Origin: Chitinimonas taiwanensis DSM 18899
GTDB lineage: Bacteria > Pseudomonadota > Gammaproteobacteria > Burkholderiales > Chitinimonadaceae
DNA length: 64,000 nt
Assembly: GCF_900119825.1 (NCBI RefSeq)
Contig: NZ_FPKR01000009.1
Span: forward strand, 62,001-126,000
Direction: 5' to 3'
Below are positions 42,508-55,330 of this stretch, in pieces. Position 1 is the stretch's first letter; each line of letters begins with the position of its first letter. A model generated the notes under the pieces. It saw only the letters and a program-made list of their open reading frames with translations. It was not told the DNA's origin and ran no database searches. Made by a program: the position numbers and the translations under genes.

Positions 42508-44499
42508 TCAGCCCTGGCGCGGTGCGGTCAGGCGTACCAGCAGTTCCGCGGCAGCCATGCGCTCTTCCTGGCTGCCCTTGAGCATCAGATGTTCAAGGAT
42601 GGCCGCGCCGGCTTCCGACTCACCATCCGCAATCAGCTGGCTCGCTTCCTCCAGCTTGCCACGCCCGCTTTCCGGCACCTTCAAGCCGGCCGGCAACGCG
42701 GACACCGGCTCGATCGGCGGCACCTCGATCAGGTCCAGTGCCAGCGGCGGCGTATCCGCGCCCTGCGCTGGTGTACCAAGTTCGAACACCAGCGGCTCCA
42801 GCTCAATCGTTGCTGATGCCGCTGCGGCCAGCTCGGTCGCTGGAGGCGTGGCTTCGCCCGGTGCGCTGGCCGATAGTCCATCCAGCATGCGGGTCAGCTC
42901 ATCGGCCGCATCCTCCTCGGCCTTGGCATGCATGCCGAACAGCGGCTCGTCGGGCAGCAGCTGGGCGCCCAGACGCGCCACCTTTTCCCACATCGCGGTG
43001 CTGGCGAACTGCTCGCGGAAGGCGCGCGCCAGCGGCACGAAGCGCTCGGCATCCTGGTGCGTGTAGTGAAGCTCGAGCAGCTGCATCCAGTTCACCAGAT
43101 GGGTGGGGTGCAGCTCGAGCTCATCCTGCAGCAGCGCCACCGCCTTGTCGTAATGGCCGTGGGCGGCCAGCACGGCCGCTTCGCTGGCGACATGGCTGAG
43201 CATCACCACATCCATATCGCTGTCCTGCAGATCGTCGTGGTAGCGGCGACCTACCGGCTCATCGCTAAACGGGGGTGGCTCGGCTGCCGGGCTGGCGGTG
43301 CGTTGAATGGCCGGCGAGAAATCGGGCAGCTCGGCCTCTGGCGCGGCTTGGCTATCGGCAGCCAGCGCCGGCGTGAACGGCTGCGGCGCCGGTTTGCGCC
43401 TGCGTAGCAGCAGGGCGGCCAATGCTGCTGCCACTGCCAGTACCAGGGCGATCAGGCCACCTACGCCCAGCCACTGCTGACGCTGGGCTTGCTGCTCGGC
43501 CTTGGCGATGTCGGCATTGCGCTGGTTCAGGGCAGCCAGCATCTGCCGGCCTTGCGCTTCCAGCTTGGCAATGCGGGCCTGTGCATCCTCCAGTTGGGCG
43601 GTTTGCTGGCTGAGCTGGTTTTGCAAGGTCTGTTCGCGCTGCTGATAAGCAGCCAGCTCCTCGGGCGGCGGCGGGCTTGCCTCACTGTCCTGTACCTCGC
43701 TGAGCGATAGCTTGTCCTGCCTGACCGGTGTGGCGGCGACGAGTTGTTCCTGGCGTGGCTTGCTGGGCTGCGCCGCCTTGGGCGCCTGGAGATCTTTGGG
43801 CAGGCGCAGGCGTACACCTTCGGCCAGGGGCTTCTTGCCGCGTGGCGGCAGGTGCGCATTCAGGCGGCGCAGCTCGGCGATCAGCGCATCCTGCTGTTCG
43901 CGCTGGCCGGGGAAAATCTGCCGCGCAATCGAGCGATAAGTCTCGCCCGCGCGGGTCAGCCATTCGCCATTCAGACTGGCCAGGCTGCCTATTCGCGCCG
44001 GGGCGCTTGAGCTGACTTGTGTGAGCGGGGTGGGGGGCGGGTTGCTGCGCATGGCCAGCGGCAAGGCGGGCGCGGGGGGCGGTACGGTAGGAGCCAGGTC
44101 GGCGGGCGGATCGAGCAAGAGCGTGTATTCACGACGCATCTGGGCGCCATCTGCGCACTGCACGCGCAGGCTAAGCGTGGCGACCGGCTCGAACAGGCTG
44201 TCCAGCCCCTGCAGCCTGAGCAGGCCGCCTTGCTTATCGGACTGGAAATCGAGCAGCACACGGCGTGGCGTACCGTCATCGCCACCATCGCGCAGGCTGG
44301 CGCTTAGACATTCGCGCGCAATCACTTCGCCGGGCAGGGCATTGATGCGTACGCTGGCGGCGAATGCCTCGCCAAGATGGGAAGTCAGTTTCATCTCGCC
44401 TAGCGCGACCGCGCTGGCTAAGGCGGGCAGGCCGGCGAGGGCCAAATAGAGTGCGATGCGAGTGGGTGGACAGACAAATCGGGCAGGGTGCTTGGGCAT
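42508..44499 (-). CDS. FimV/HubP-like polar membrane protein
   Basis: A 663-residue protein. Signal sequence (~10-30), N-terminal FimV beta domain (LGEMKLTSHLGEAFAASVRINALPGE), LysM-like segment (RAGETYRSIARQIFPGQREQQDAL), coiled coil (~275-345), one membrane helix (~350-370: GLIALVLAVAAALAALLL followed by RRRK), then a cytoplasmic part with a TPR-like region (AAVLAAHGHYDKAVALLQDELELHP) and the FimV C-terminal block (ASQLIADGESEAGAAILEHL). FimV/HubP proteins organise cell poles, twitching motility and chromosome landmarks. Start 44499 is chosen because the signal sequence follows. No pilus genes are near. Confidence 0.8.
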   Translation of the reverse strand: MPKHPARFVCPPTRIALYLALAGLPALASAVALGEMKLTSHLGEAFAASVRINALPGEVIARECLSASLRDGGDDGTPRRVLLDFQSDKQGGLLRLQGLDSLFEPVATLSLRVQCADGAQMRREYTLLLDPPADLAPTVPPPAPALPLAMRSNPPPTPLTQVSSSAPARIGSLASLNGEWLTRAGETYRSIARQIFPGQREQQDALIAELRRLNAHLPPRGKKPLAEGVRLRLPKDLQAPKAAQPSKPRQEQLVAATPVRQDKLSLSEVQDSEASPPPPEELAAYQQREQTLQNQLSQQTAQLEDAQARIAKLEAQGRQMLAALNQRNADIAKAEQQAQRQQWLGVGGLIALVLAVAAALAALLLRRRKPAPQPFTPALAADSQAAPEAELPDFSPAIQRTASPAAEPPPFSDEPVGRRYHDDLQDSDMDVVMLSHVASEAAVLAAHGHYDKAVALLQDELELHPTHLVNWMQLLELHYTHQDAERFVPLARAFREQFASTAMWEKVARLGAQLLPDEPLFGMHAKAEEDAADELTRMLDGLSASAPGEATPPATELAAAASATIELEPLVFELGTPAQGADTPPLALDLIEVPPIEPVSALPAGLKVPESGRGKLEEASQLIADGESEAGAAILEHLMLKGSQEERMAAAELLVRLTAPRQG

Positions 44500-44735
44500 T
44501 GGTGACTTTCTTGTCGTTCTAGTCGGCGCAACAGGCAGGGCCGACAAAAGTGACCAATTCAACTTAGACGATATTGACGCTGTTTCATGCCTATTGATGC
44601 GAATAAAACCGCATGAATAGCGCGCCTTGCCACAATTTTAATTAGAAACTGTCAAATCACGAAAATAATGACATATACATGCAGCGCTATCGCATGACGA
44701 AGTAATAAAGCGAGCATGTTTATATTATCGCCCGG
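44500..44735. promoter_or_regulatory. AT-rich region upstream of the fimV-like gene
   Basis: A 236-bp spacer, clearly more AT-rich than surrounding genes, separating the SGNH lipoprotein gene from the FimV-like gene (both leftward). It should contain the fimV-like promoter. A short ATGCG/CGCAT inverted pair flanks 44600. No -35/-10 pair is convincing, and no terminator hairpin for the SGNH gene could be assigned. Confidence 0.35.
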
Positions 44736-45353
44736 CTATTTCAATGCGCCCGCATCCCTTAAAGCCTCGGCCACGGCGGCCGCCAGCTGCTGGTAGCCAG
44801 CCGCATTCGGGTGAATCAAATCGCTCTTGCTTTGATTGTCGGCGAGAATATCGGCCAAGGCTTCATCCTCAAGGGGAATTGCATATTCCTTGGCCAATTC
44901 CTGATAAAAATCAGGCACCTTGAGACCGAATCCTGGCTTGGGTGTGGCCAGCAATAAGACCGGCAATTGGCGTCGTTTGGCTTCATCCAGCATTGCGCGC
45001 AGATTGGCCACCGTCTCGGCTTCGGGCAGGCGGCGCAGGAAATCATTGCCGCCCAGACCCAGAATCAGCAGCGCCGGTTTGCTCTCCTGCTCGTCCAGCG
45101 TGTCGGCCAGGCGTGCAAGGCCATCAGCACTGGTATTGCCAGGCACGCCGGCATTGATGACCACACGCCCGCTGAGCTTAGCGAGCTGGGCCGGGTAGCT
45201 TTCCTCCGGTGTGGCGCCCGTGCCATAAGTGATCGAATCACCAAAGGCGAGGATGGTCGCGCCATCGGTCAGGCGCGGCAGCGTGGCTTGCTGACCGCAG
45301 GCGGCCAGTAGAGCAATGAGCAAGAGCAGACAAAGATGGCGCAATACGGGCAT
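44736..45353 (-). CDS. SGNH-hydrolase lipoprotein (TesA/arylesterase-like)
   Basis: A 205-residue predicted lipoprotein (lipobox ALLAAC, Cys at about 19). SGNH blocks: AFGDSITYGTG (nucleophile Ser), VINAGVPGNTSADGLARL (Gly), LILGLGGNDFLRRL (Asn) and SDLIHPNAAGYQQLA (Asp-x-x-His). This matches the TesA/arylesterase family, which cleaves acyl or aryl esters and thioesters in the periplasm. The substrate is undetermined. It is divergent from smc. Confidence 0.88.
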   Translation of the reverse strand: MPVLRHLCLLLLIALLAACGQQATLPRLTDGATILAFGDSITYGTGATPEESYPAQLAKLSGRVVINAGVPGNTSADGLARLADTLDEQESKPALLILGLGGNDFLRRLPEAETVANLRAMLDEAKRRQLPVLLLATPKPGFGLKVPDFYQELAKEYAIPLEDEALADILADNQSKSDLIHPNAAGYQQLAAAVAEALRDAGALK

Positions 45354-45441
45354 GGTGGCTTCCTAGCTTGAATTGCCCAGATCCTAGCAGCCTCGCTGGC
45401 ATCGTTTACAATCCGCCGCCTACCTTTTGCAGGACTGCCTC

Positions 45442-48400
45442 GTGCGCCTTACCCACGTCAAACTTGCCGGCTTCAAAAGCTTTTGCGACCCGACCGCGAT
45501 TCCGGTACCGGGCCAGCTGGTGGCCGTGGTGGGGCCGAACGGCTGCGGCAAGTCGAATGTGATCGATGCGGTGCGCTGGGTGCTTGGGGAATCGAGCGCC
45601 AAGCAGCTGCGCGGCGAATCGATGCAGGACGTGATCTTCAACGGTTCGACCAGTCGCAAATCGGTCAGCCGCGCCTCGGTGGAGCTGGTGTTCGACAATG
45701 CTGAGGGCCGCGCGGCCGGTGCCTGGTCGCAATACGCCGAAATCAGCATCAAGCGGGTGCTGACGCGCCAGGGCGAGTCGTCCTACTACATCAATAATCT
45801 ACAATGCAGGCGGCGCGATATCGCCGACCTGTTCCTTGGTACCGGGGTCGGTACCAAGGGTTATGCGGTGATCGAGCAGGGCATGATCTCGCGCATCATC
45901 GAGGCACGTCCCGAGGAATTGCGCGCCTTTCTCGAAGAAGCGGCCGGCGTGTCCAAGTACAAGGAGCGCCGCAAGGAAACCGAGAGCCGCATTGCTGACA
46001 CGCGCGAAAACCTTGAGCGAGTGGACGATATCCGCACGGAGCTGGCTGGCCAGCTGGAGAAGCTGGAAACCCAGGCCGGTGTGGCCGCGCAATTCCATGA
46101 GCTGAAGGCCCGCCTGACCGAGCGGCAGAATCTACTGGCCTTGCAACGCAAGCTGGATGCCGAGCGCGATGAAGCGAATTTCCGCGCCGAGATCGCCGCC
46201 GCGCAAACCGGGCTGGAATCGCAGACCAGCCGTCTGCGCGATACCGAGGCCAGCATCGAACTGCTGCGCGAGCAGCATTACGAGGCCAGCGACAAGGTCA
46301 GCGCCGCGCAGACCGCATTGGCTGATGCGAGCGCCACCGTCGCGCGCATGGAGCAAAAGCTGCTGCATCTGCGCGAAACCCGTCAGCGCCTGACCCAGCA
46401 GCAGAATCAGGCACGCCAGCGCCTCGACGAGCTGGGACGCAATCAACAGAATCTGGCGGCCGAGCAGGACGAGTGGCAGCTCCGACGCGATGAGGCGGTA
46501 CTGGCGCAGGAAGACGCCCAGCTCGACCTCGTCAATGAACAGGATGCGCTGCCGCGCCTGGAGGCGCAGTACAAGGCGCAGGATGCCGCGCTGAGCGAGG
46601 CGCAGCTGAATTTCTCCCATGCACGCCAGACCCGCCAGCTGGCCGAGCAGCAGTTGCAACACCTCGAGCGCAGCTTGGCCCAGCTGCAGCAACGGCGTGA
46701 CAAGCTGGCCAGCGAGGCGCGCAATCTGGTGGTGCCCGATGCCGACCTGCTGGCCGATAAGCGCCTGGAGCTCGAAGAACTGAGTCTGTCGCTGGAGGAT
46801 GCGCAGGGCAGGCTGATGGCCATGGAAGGCGAGCTGCATGAGGCCGAAGGCCGACGGGCCAGCCAGCGCCAGGAAGTGGAACGGTTGCGCGCCGAACGCG
46901 CCGAGCTGGGTGCGCGCCAAGAGGCATTGAGCAAGCTGCAGGCGCAGGCAAGTGCCGATAAGGCGCTCGATACCTGGCTGCGCGAGCAGGGCCTGCACGA
47001 CGCACCGCGCCTGTTCCGCGAGCTGCAGATCGAAGCGGGCTGGGAAACCGCCGTGGAGGCCGTGCTGCGCGAGCGCATGAATGCGCTGATCGGCCAGCTG
47101 GCCGCTGGCGGCATTGCCCCGGCCCGTTTGAGCGTGCTGTCGCCGGCCGCCAGCGCCGCGCTGCCTGCGCTGCCTGCGCAGGCCTTGCTGCACAAGGTGC
47201 GCAGCAGCCACCCGGCCGTGCAGGCGGCGCTGCAGGACTGGTTGGCCGGCGTAAGCTGCGTGGAACAGGATGCCGAGCTAAAGGCCAGTCAGGCCACGCT
47301 GGCACCGGGCGCGCTGGTGGTGGCGCGTTCCGGCCATGCGGCCAGCCGCCATGCGCTGCACTTCCATGCCCCAGACAATGCGCTATCGGGCGTGTTGCAG
47401 CGCGAGAAGGACTTGCAGGAGCTGGGCGAGCGCCTGGCGCAGATCGTCCCGGCGCTGGAGGCTGCCAGCCAGGCCTTGCATGCCAGCGAGCAGCAGCTGG
47501 TTGAATTGCACAATGAACTCAAGCACGCGCGCCAGAAGCTTGATGCACTGCGCCAGCTGCGTGGTGAGCGCCAGGTGGAAGTGGCACGCCTGAACCAGGC
47601 GGCCGAGCAGGCCAAGGCGCGCGCCGAGGTGCTGGCCCGCGAACAGGCCGAGCTGGCCGAGGAAGCGGCCGAGCTGGTGATTGAGCAGGAAGCCGTGCGC
47701 GGCGAGGCGGAAACCGCGCTGCACGAATTGCCGGCGCTGGAAGCGCTGGTGCAGGCCAGCAAACTCGCCCGTGCCGAGGCGGAAACCGCCCTGGATATCC
47801 AGCGCAGCAAGCTGCGTCAGGTAGAACGCCTGGCACAGGAAACCGCCTTCGCGCGCCAGTCGGCCGAGGCACGTCTGGCCGAGCTGTTGCGGCGTAATCA
47901 GGAGCTGGCCAATCAGCTCGAAGAGGCGCGCCTGCGCCTAGAGGAAGCGAGCTTCGACCTCGAAGGCATCGACGAGGGCGAGTTCGATATCGGCTTTCAG
48001 GAAGCGGTGAATCTGCGCGCCGAGAAGGAGCGCGCGCTGGCCGCCACCCGCGACGCCGCCAATGCCACCACCAATGCGCTGCGCGAGAAGGAGCTGGAGA
48101 AGCAGCAGATCGAGGCGGGCTTCGACCCGCTGCGCGACAAGGTGGGTGAGCTGCGCCTGAAGGAGCAGGAGGCGCGCCTGGCGCTTGAGCGCTTCGAGCA
48201 GGAATTGCTCGATGCCCAGGCCGATGTGGCCGCGCTGCTGCCCTTGATCGGCAACGGTCTGAAGGTCAATAGCTTGGTCAGCGAAATCGGCCGGCTCGGC
48301 CAGGCCATCAATGCGCTGGGCAATGTGAACCTGGCGGCCTTGGATGAGCTGAATGCCGCGCGTGAGCGCAAATCCTATCTGGATGCGCAGGCAGCCGACC

Positions 48401-48939
48401 TGACCGAGGCGATGGAAACGCTGGAATCGGCCATCCGCCGCATCGACCGCGAAACCCGCACCCTGCTGCAGAACACCTTCGACGCGGTCAATGGCAGCCT
48501 GCAGGAGCTGTTCCCCTCGCTGTTTGGCGGCGGCCATGCTGAGCTGATCCTGACCGGCGACGAAATCCTCGACGCCGGCATCCAGATCATGGCCCAGCCG
48601 CCGGGCAAGAAGAACTCCACCATCCATCTATTGTCGGGCGGCGAGAAGGCGCTGACCGCGCTGAGCCTGGTGTTCTCGCTGTTCCGCCTGAATCCCGCGC
48701 CGTTCTGTCTGCTCGACGAAGTGGATGCGCCGCTCGATGACGCCAATACCAGCCGCTTCTGCGAGATGGTCAAGCGCATGGCCGACCGCACCCAGTTCCT
48801 GTATATCAGTCACAACAAGCTGACCATGGAGATGGCCGATCAGCTGATTGGCATCACCATGCAGGAGCAGGGTGTGTCGCGCGTGGTGGCGGTGGATATC
48901 GAGCAGGCGCTGCAGATGCGCGAGGGCGCCGCAGCCTGA
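45442..48939 (+). CDS. smc: Chromosome condensation ATPase SMC
   Basis: An 1165-residue SMC protein that, with ScpA/ScpB, organises and segregates the chromosome. Walker A GPNGCGKS (31-38), long coiled coils, hinge (~505-650), and C-terminal head with LLSGGEKALTALSLVFS signature and Walker B FCLLDEVDAPLDDAN. GTG at 45442 is taken as start because AGGA lies 7 nt upstream and the product begins MRLTHVKLAGFKSF as in relatives; a TTG five codons earlier is less likely. A -10-like TACAAT is at 45407-45412. Its presence instead of MukB is consistent with betaproteobacteria. Confidence 0.96.
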   Translation: MRLTHVKLAGFKSFCDPTAIPVPGQLVAVVGPNGCGKSNVIDAVRWVLGESSAKQLRGESMQDVIFNGSTSRKSVSRASVELVFDNAEGRAAGAWSQYAEISIKRVLTRQGESSYYINNLQCRRRDIADLFLGTGVGTKGYAVIEQGMISRIIEARPEELRAFLEEAAGVSKYKERRKETESRIADTRENLERVDDIRTELAGQLEKLETQAGVAAQFHELKARLTERQNLLALQRKLDAERDEANFRAEIAAAQTGLESQTSRLRDTEASIELLREQHYEASDKVSAAQTALADASATVARMEQKLLHLRETRQRLTQQQNQARQRLDELGRNQQNLAAEQDEWQLRRDEAVLAQEDAQLDLVNEQDALPRLEAQYKAQDAALSEAQLNFSHARQTRQLAEQQLQHLERSLAQLQQRRDKLASEARNLVVPDADLLADKRLELEELSLSLEDAQGRLMAMEGELHEAEGRRASQRQEVERLRAERAELGARQEALSKLQAQASADKALDTWLREQGLHDAPRLFRELQIEAGWETAVEAVLRERMNALIGQLAAGGIAPARLSVLSPAASAALPALPAQALLHKVRSSHPAVQAALQDWLAGVSCVEQDAELKASQATLAPGALVVARSGHAASRHALHFHAPDNALSGVLQREKDLQELGERLAQIVPALEAASQALHASEQQLVELHNELKHARQKLDALRQLRGERQVEVARLNQAAEQAKARAEVLAREQAELAEEAAELVIEQEAVRGEAETALHELPALEALVQASKLARAEAETALDIQRSKLRQVERLAQETAFARQSAEARLAELLRRNQELANQLEEARLRLEEASFDLEGIDEGEFDIGFQEAVNLRAEKERALAATRDAANATTNALREKELEKQQIEAGFDPLRDKVGELRLKEQEARLALERFEQELLDAQADVAALLPLIGNGLKVNSLVSEIGRLGQAINALGNVNLAALDELNAARERKSYLDAQAADLTEAMETLESAIRRIDRETRTLLQNTFDAVNGSLQELFPSLFGGGHAELILTGDEILDAGIQIMAQPPGKKNSTIHLLSGGEKALTALSLVFSLFRLNPAPFCLLDEVDAPLDDANTSRFCEMVKRMADRTQFLYISHNKLTMEMADQLIGITMQEQGVSRVVAVDIEQALQMREGAAA

Positions 48940-49131
48940 GCGATGTCTACTCGCCCCATGGCGCTGTTCCTGCGCTGCCACGCACCAGTCGTACGCGTGC
49001 TTGCGCCGGGTTGTCAGCAAGCACTGATATAGCCGGCGCGGCTTGGCGTGCTGCGGTCGTTCCGCTAAGCTCGCGCCCCATATTCCCGCTGCGGCCTCAT
49101 TCTTCGGCTGCCACCCGATCAGATATCCAAT

Positions 49132-52322
<3,191 letters not shown>

Positions 52323-52372
52323 GTCCGCACCCGATTTCCCCGCCGCTTTGTTGGCGCTAACAGGACAGCACT

Positions 52373-53254
52373 ATGCAAAAGGTCTGCAAGGCCGTATTCC
52401 CCGTCGCCGGCCTCGGCACCCGTTTCCTGCCGGCCACCAAGGCCAGCCCGAAGGAAATGCTCAATGTGGTCGATAAGCCACTGATTCAGTACGCGGTGGA
52501 GGAGGCGGTCGCCGCCGGCATTACCGATATGATCTTCGTAACCGGGCGCAATAAGCGCGCGATCGAAGACCATTTCGACAAGGCCTATGAGCTGGAAACC
52601 GAGCTGGAAGCCAAGGGCAAGCAAGAACTGCTTGAGCTGGTGCGCAATATCCTGCCCAAGCACGTGAGCTGCGCCTATGTGCGCCAGCCCGAGGCGCTGG
52701 GCCTTGGCCACGCCGTGCTGTGCGCGCGTCCGCTGATTGGCGATGAGCCGTTTGCCGTGATCCTGGCCGACGACCTGATCGCGGCGCAGAAGCCAGTCAT
52801 GCAGCAGATGGTGGAGCTGTATGCGCAGACGCAAAGCTCGGTGATCGGGGTGCAGGAAGTGCCGCGCGCCGATACCGGTTCCTACGGCATCGTGGTGGCC
52901 AAGCCCAATGACGAAGGCCTGCTCAAGCTCAGCGGCATTGTCGAGAAACCCAAGCCCGAAGATGCCCCGTCCACGCTGGCCGTGGTCGGGCGTTACATCC
53001 TCAGCCCGCGTATTTTCCGCCACCTGATCAATGCCCAGCCCGGCAAGGGCGGCGAGATTCAGCTGACCGACGCGATTGCCGCCTTGCTGGAAGAAGAACG
53101 CGTACTGGCGCTGCCTTTCGAGGGCACCCGTTACGACTGCGGCTCCAAGCTCGGCTATCTGCAGGCCACGCTCGCCTATGCCTGCCAGCACCCCGAGGTC
53201 GGCGCGGACTTCAACGCCTATCTGCGCGACTTCTGCCGCACACAGGTGTCGTGA
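52373..53254 (+). CDS. galU: UTP-glucose-1-phosphate uridylyltransferase
   Basis: Makes UDP-glucose for envelope polysaccharides. It is 293 residues, with nucleotide motif [56 protein letters not shown] and [13 protein letters not shown]. It lies 50 bp after ligA and overlaps the next gene by one base. It may supply precursors for the polysaccharide cluster to the right. Confidence 0.97.
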   Translation: MQKVCKAVFPVAGLGTRFLPATKASPKEMLNVVDKPLIQYAVEEAVAAGITDMIFVTGRNKRAIEDHFDKAYELETELEAKGKQELLELVRNILPKHVSCAYVRQPEALGLGHAVLCARPLIGDEPFAVILADDLIAAQKPVMQQMVELYAQTQSSVIGVQEVPRADTGSYGIVVAKPNDEGLLKLSGIVEKPKPEDAPSTLAVVGRYILSPRIFRHLINAQPGKGGEIQLTDAIAALLEEERVLALPFEGTRYDCGSKLGYLQATLAYACQHPEVGADFNAYLRDFCRTQVS

Positions 53255-53706
53255 TGCAGATCCGCCCACTGCTGCCCGGCGACGCGCTGGAAGCGCCCAG
53301 CAAGCTGTTCGATGCTTATAGGCAGTTCTACGGCTATGCCAGCGACCTTGGCGCCGCGCGCATCTACCTGCATATGCGCTTGCAGAGCGAGCAGGCCAAG
53401 GTGTTCATCGCCGAGCTGGCCGGCAAGCCGGTTGGCTTCATGCTGCTTTACCCCAGCTTCTGCTCGCTGGCGCTGGCGCCGATCTGGGTGCTCAACGATC
53501 TGTATGTGGCGCCCGAGGCGCGCGGTACCGGCGTGGCCGATGCGCTGCTGCAGACCGCCCGCCAGCTGGGGCTGGATAGCGGTGCCGCCTATCTGATGCT
53601 GTCCACCGCGCACGATAATCAGCGCGCCCAGGCCGTGTACACGCGGCAGGGCTGGCAGCTCGATCAGGTCTACCGCTACTACACGCTGCCGCTGCACAGC
53701 GAGTGA
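53254..53706 (+). CDS. GNAT-family N-acetyltransferase
   Basis: A 150-residue GNAT protein with MLLYPSFCSLALAPIWVLNDLYVAPEARGTGVADALL (acetyl-CoA loop R-G-T-G-V-A) and a typical C-terminal half (LSTAHDNQRAQAVYTRQGWQ). The start overlaps the galU stop (TGATG). The substrate is unknown; the strict coupling to galU does not by itself tell. Confidence 0.85.
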   Translation: MQIRPLLPGDALEAPSKLFDAYRQFYGYASDLGAARIYLHMRLQSEQAKVFIAELAGKPVGFMLLYPSFCSLALAPIWVLNDLYVAPEARGTGVADALLQTARQLGLDSGAAYLMLSTAHDNQRAQAVYTRQGWQLDQVYRYYTLPLHSE

Positions 53707-53751
53707 AACCGGGCGCGAAGCCGCGCCCCGCTTGCCTTTCAGCCCGGTTTC
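53705..53751 (+). terminator. Nested inverted repeats after the GNAT gene
   Basis: GGGCGCG / CGCGCCC (53711-53728, loop AAGC) lies inside a second perfect 10-bp pair GAAACCGGGC (53705-53714) / GCCCGGTTTC (53742-53751); the two are mutually exclusive folds. There is no strong T-tract, so it is a weak terminator at best. Confidence 0.5.
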
Positions 53752-53762
53752 GCGCCTACAAT
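53732..53762 (+). promoter_or_regulatory. Candidate promoter of the nucleoside phosphorylase gene
   Basis: TTGCCT (53732-53737), 19-bp spacer, TACAAT (53757-53762). It overlaps the 3' arm of the preceding hairpin and supports the downstream ATG at 53797 as real start. Confidence 0.4.
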
Positions 53763-53796
53763 GGGTGCAGAACAAACCCATAGAGAGACAAGGCGC

Positions 53797-54543
53797 ATGC
53801 TGGCCATCATCGGCGGAACCGGGCTCACCCGGTTGAAGAACCTCAAGATCACCCACCGCCAGGTGATACGCACCCCTTACGGCGAACCGTCCGGCGCGCT
53901 GACCTTCGGCGAGATCAACGACCACCACGTGGTCTTTATTGCCCGGCACGGCTACGGCCACACGATTCCACCGCACGAGATCAACTACCGCGCCAATATC
54001 TGGGCGCTGGCCGAGCAGAAGGTCTCGCGCGTGGTGTCGGTATGCACCGTGGGCGGCATACGCGAAGACCTGTCGCCCGGCACCCTGGTCCTGCCCGATC
54101 AGATCATCGACTACACCTCGGGCCGCCGGCACACCTTCTTCGAAGGCGGCGACAAGCCGGTGACCCATATCGATTTCACCGAACCGTATTGCCCCAAGCT
54201 TCGCAGGCGCCTGATCAAGGCGGCCAAGACCAGCCACCAGCAGCTGCGTGAACATGGCGTGTATGCGGCCACCCAGGGCCCGCGCCTGGAAACCGCGGCC
54301 GAGATCAACCGCATTGCCGGCGATGGCGGCGATATGGTGGGCATGACCGGCATGCCGGAAGCCGCGCTGGCGCGCGAGGCGGGCCTCAGTTATGCCGCGA
54401 TTGCCGTGGTGTCGAACTGGGCGGCCGGGCGTGGCGACAGCAAGCACCACGTCGACCTCGCCGCGGCGGAAACCGTGTTCCAGGATGCGATCGAGCATGT
54501 GCACCGCATGCTGGAAGCCTTGGTGAAAGTGGACGGAGACTGA
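53797..54543 (+). CDS. S-methyl-5'-thioinosine phosphorylase (MTAP/PNP family)
   Basis: A 248-residue purine nucleoside phosphorylase beginning [13 protein letters not shown]. Phosphate-site residues are in GGTG and [20 protein letters not shown], and the ribose site is in [15 protein letters not shown]. The purine-reading loop is [10 protein letters not shown] with Asn where adenine-specific MTAP has Asp, so a 6-oxopurine such as methylthioinosine is the likely substrate, as in the Pseudomonas enzyme; this specificity is inference. It has a ribosome site AGAGACAAGG and is followed 1 bp later by def, an unusual partner. Confidence 0.85.
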   Translation: MLAIIGGTGLTRLKNLKITHRQVIRTPYGEPSGALTFGEINDHHVVFIARHGYGHTIPPHEINYRANIWALAEQKVSRVVSVCTVGGIREDLSPGTLVLPDQIIDYTSGRRHTFFEGGDKPVTHIDFTEPYCPKLRRRLIKAAKTSHQQLREHGVYAATQGPRLETAAEINRIAGDGGDMVGMTGMPEAALAREAGLSYAAIAVVSNWAAGRGDSKHHVDLAAAETVFQDAIEHVHRMLEALVKVDGD

Positions 54544-54544
54544 G

Positions 54545-55081
54545 ATGGCGGTTCGTAGCATCGTAAAAATGGGCGACCCGCTGCTGCTGCGCACGGCCGA
54601 CCCGATTCGGGCCGAGGAGTTTGGCTCGCCCGAACTCGCCGCGCTGATCGCGGACCTGAAGGACACCATGGTGGCCATGAATGGTGCCGGCATTGCCGCG
54701 CCGCAGATTGGCGTATCCAAGCAGATCACCATCTTCGGCGGCTTCAAGAGCCCGCGTTACCCGGATGCCGAGGAAGTGCCTTACACCATCCTGTGCAACC
54801 CGGTGCTTACGCCGCTGAGCGATGAGATGGCCGACGACTGGGAAGGCTGCCTGAGCGTGCCGGGCATGCGCGGCGTGGTGCCGCGCTACACCCAGCTGCG
54901 CTACCAGGGCCAGGACGAACAGGGCAGGGCGATAGACCGCACGGTCAGCGGCTTTCATGCGCGCGTGGCCCAGCACGAATGTGATCATCTGTTCGGCATG
55001 CTCTACCCGATGCGCATCCGCGATCTGCGCACCTTTGGCTTTATCGATGCGCTGGGCATGGCCGATCTGCCGGACGAGTGA
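54545..55081 (+). CDS. def: Peptide deformylase
   Basis: Removes N-formyl groups from nascent proteins. It is 178 residues with the three PDF motifs: [15 protein letters not shown] (metal Cys) and QHECDHL (HExxH metal site). fmt is not adjacent, so this may be a second, solitary deformylase copy. It starts 1 bp after the phosphorylase stop. Confidence 0.95.
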   Translation: MAVRSIVKMGDPLLLRTADPIRAEEFGSPELAALIADLKDTMVAMNGAGIAAPQIGVSKQITIFGGFKSPRYPDAEEVPYTILCNPVLTPLSDEMADDWEGCLSVPGMRGVVPRYTQLRYQGQDEQGRAIDRTVSGFHARVAQHECDHLFGMLYPMRIRDLRTFGFIDALGMADLPDE

Positions 55082-55134
55082 TTGGCAGGTTATTTGCTTA
55101 GCACGTGTTGCCAAAGCATTTGAAAACAGCTCAC

Positions 55135-55281
55135 CGCCCGGCTAAGCCGGGCGCTAATCGACAAGCGCAAATCAACGGCTTATTGCTGATTGATCCCACT
55201 CCCCCCGCCCTCGCCGCCGCGACGGAAGTCCACGTTGCACGGTTCGTGGAGGGAGCCTCGCTGACGCGAGACAGTGGACTT
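55135..55281 (+). promoter_or_regulatory. Structured region upstream of pseB
   Basis: Downstream of def a perfect 8-bp hairpin CGCCCGGC / GCCGGGCG (55135-55153, loop TAA) may terminate def. Further on, AAGTCCAC (55226-55233) pairs perfectly with GTGGACTT (55274-55281), enclosing a smaller CTCGC/GCGAG stem. The remaining bases up to the pseB ATG are AT-richer and probably hold its promoter or leader; no ops/JUMPstart motif could be seen. Confidence 0.5.
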
Positions 55282-55330
55282 TCAGTAAATCGGTCAGTTT
55301 TGTTTCTTCACCTCTATCTAGCGAGCGGCC

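Noticed and set aside
53761-53796. Upstream ATG for the nucleoside phosphorylase
   Set aside because: It overlaps the -10 box TACAAT, and the family N-terminus starts at 53797 with a good ribosome site.
55082-55330. Possible ops/JUMPstart antitermination element before pseB
   Set aside because: No GGCGGTAG core is present; only inverted repeats are seen.
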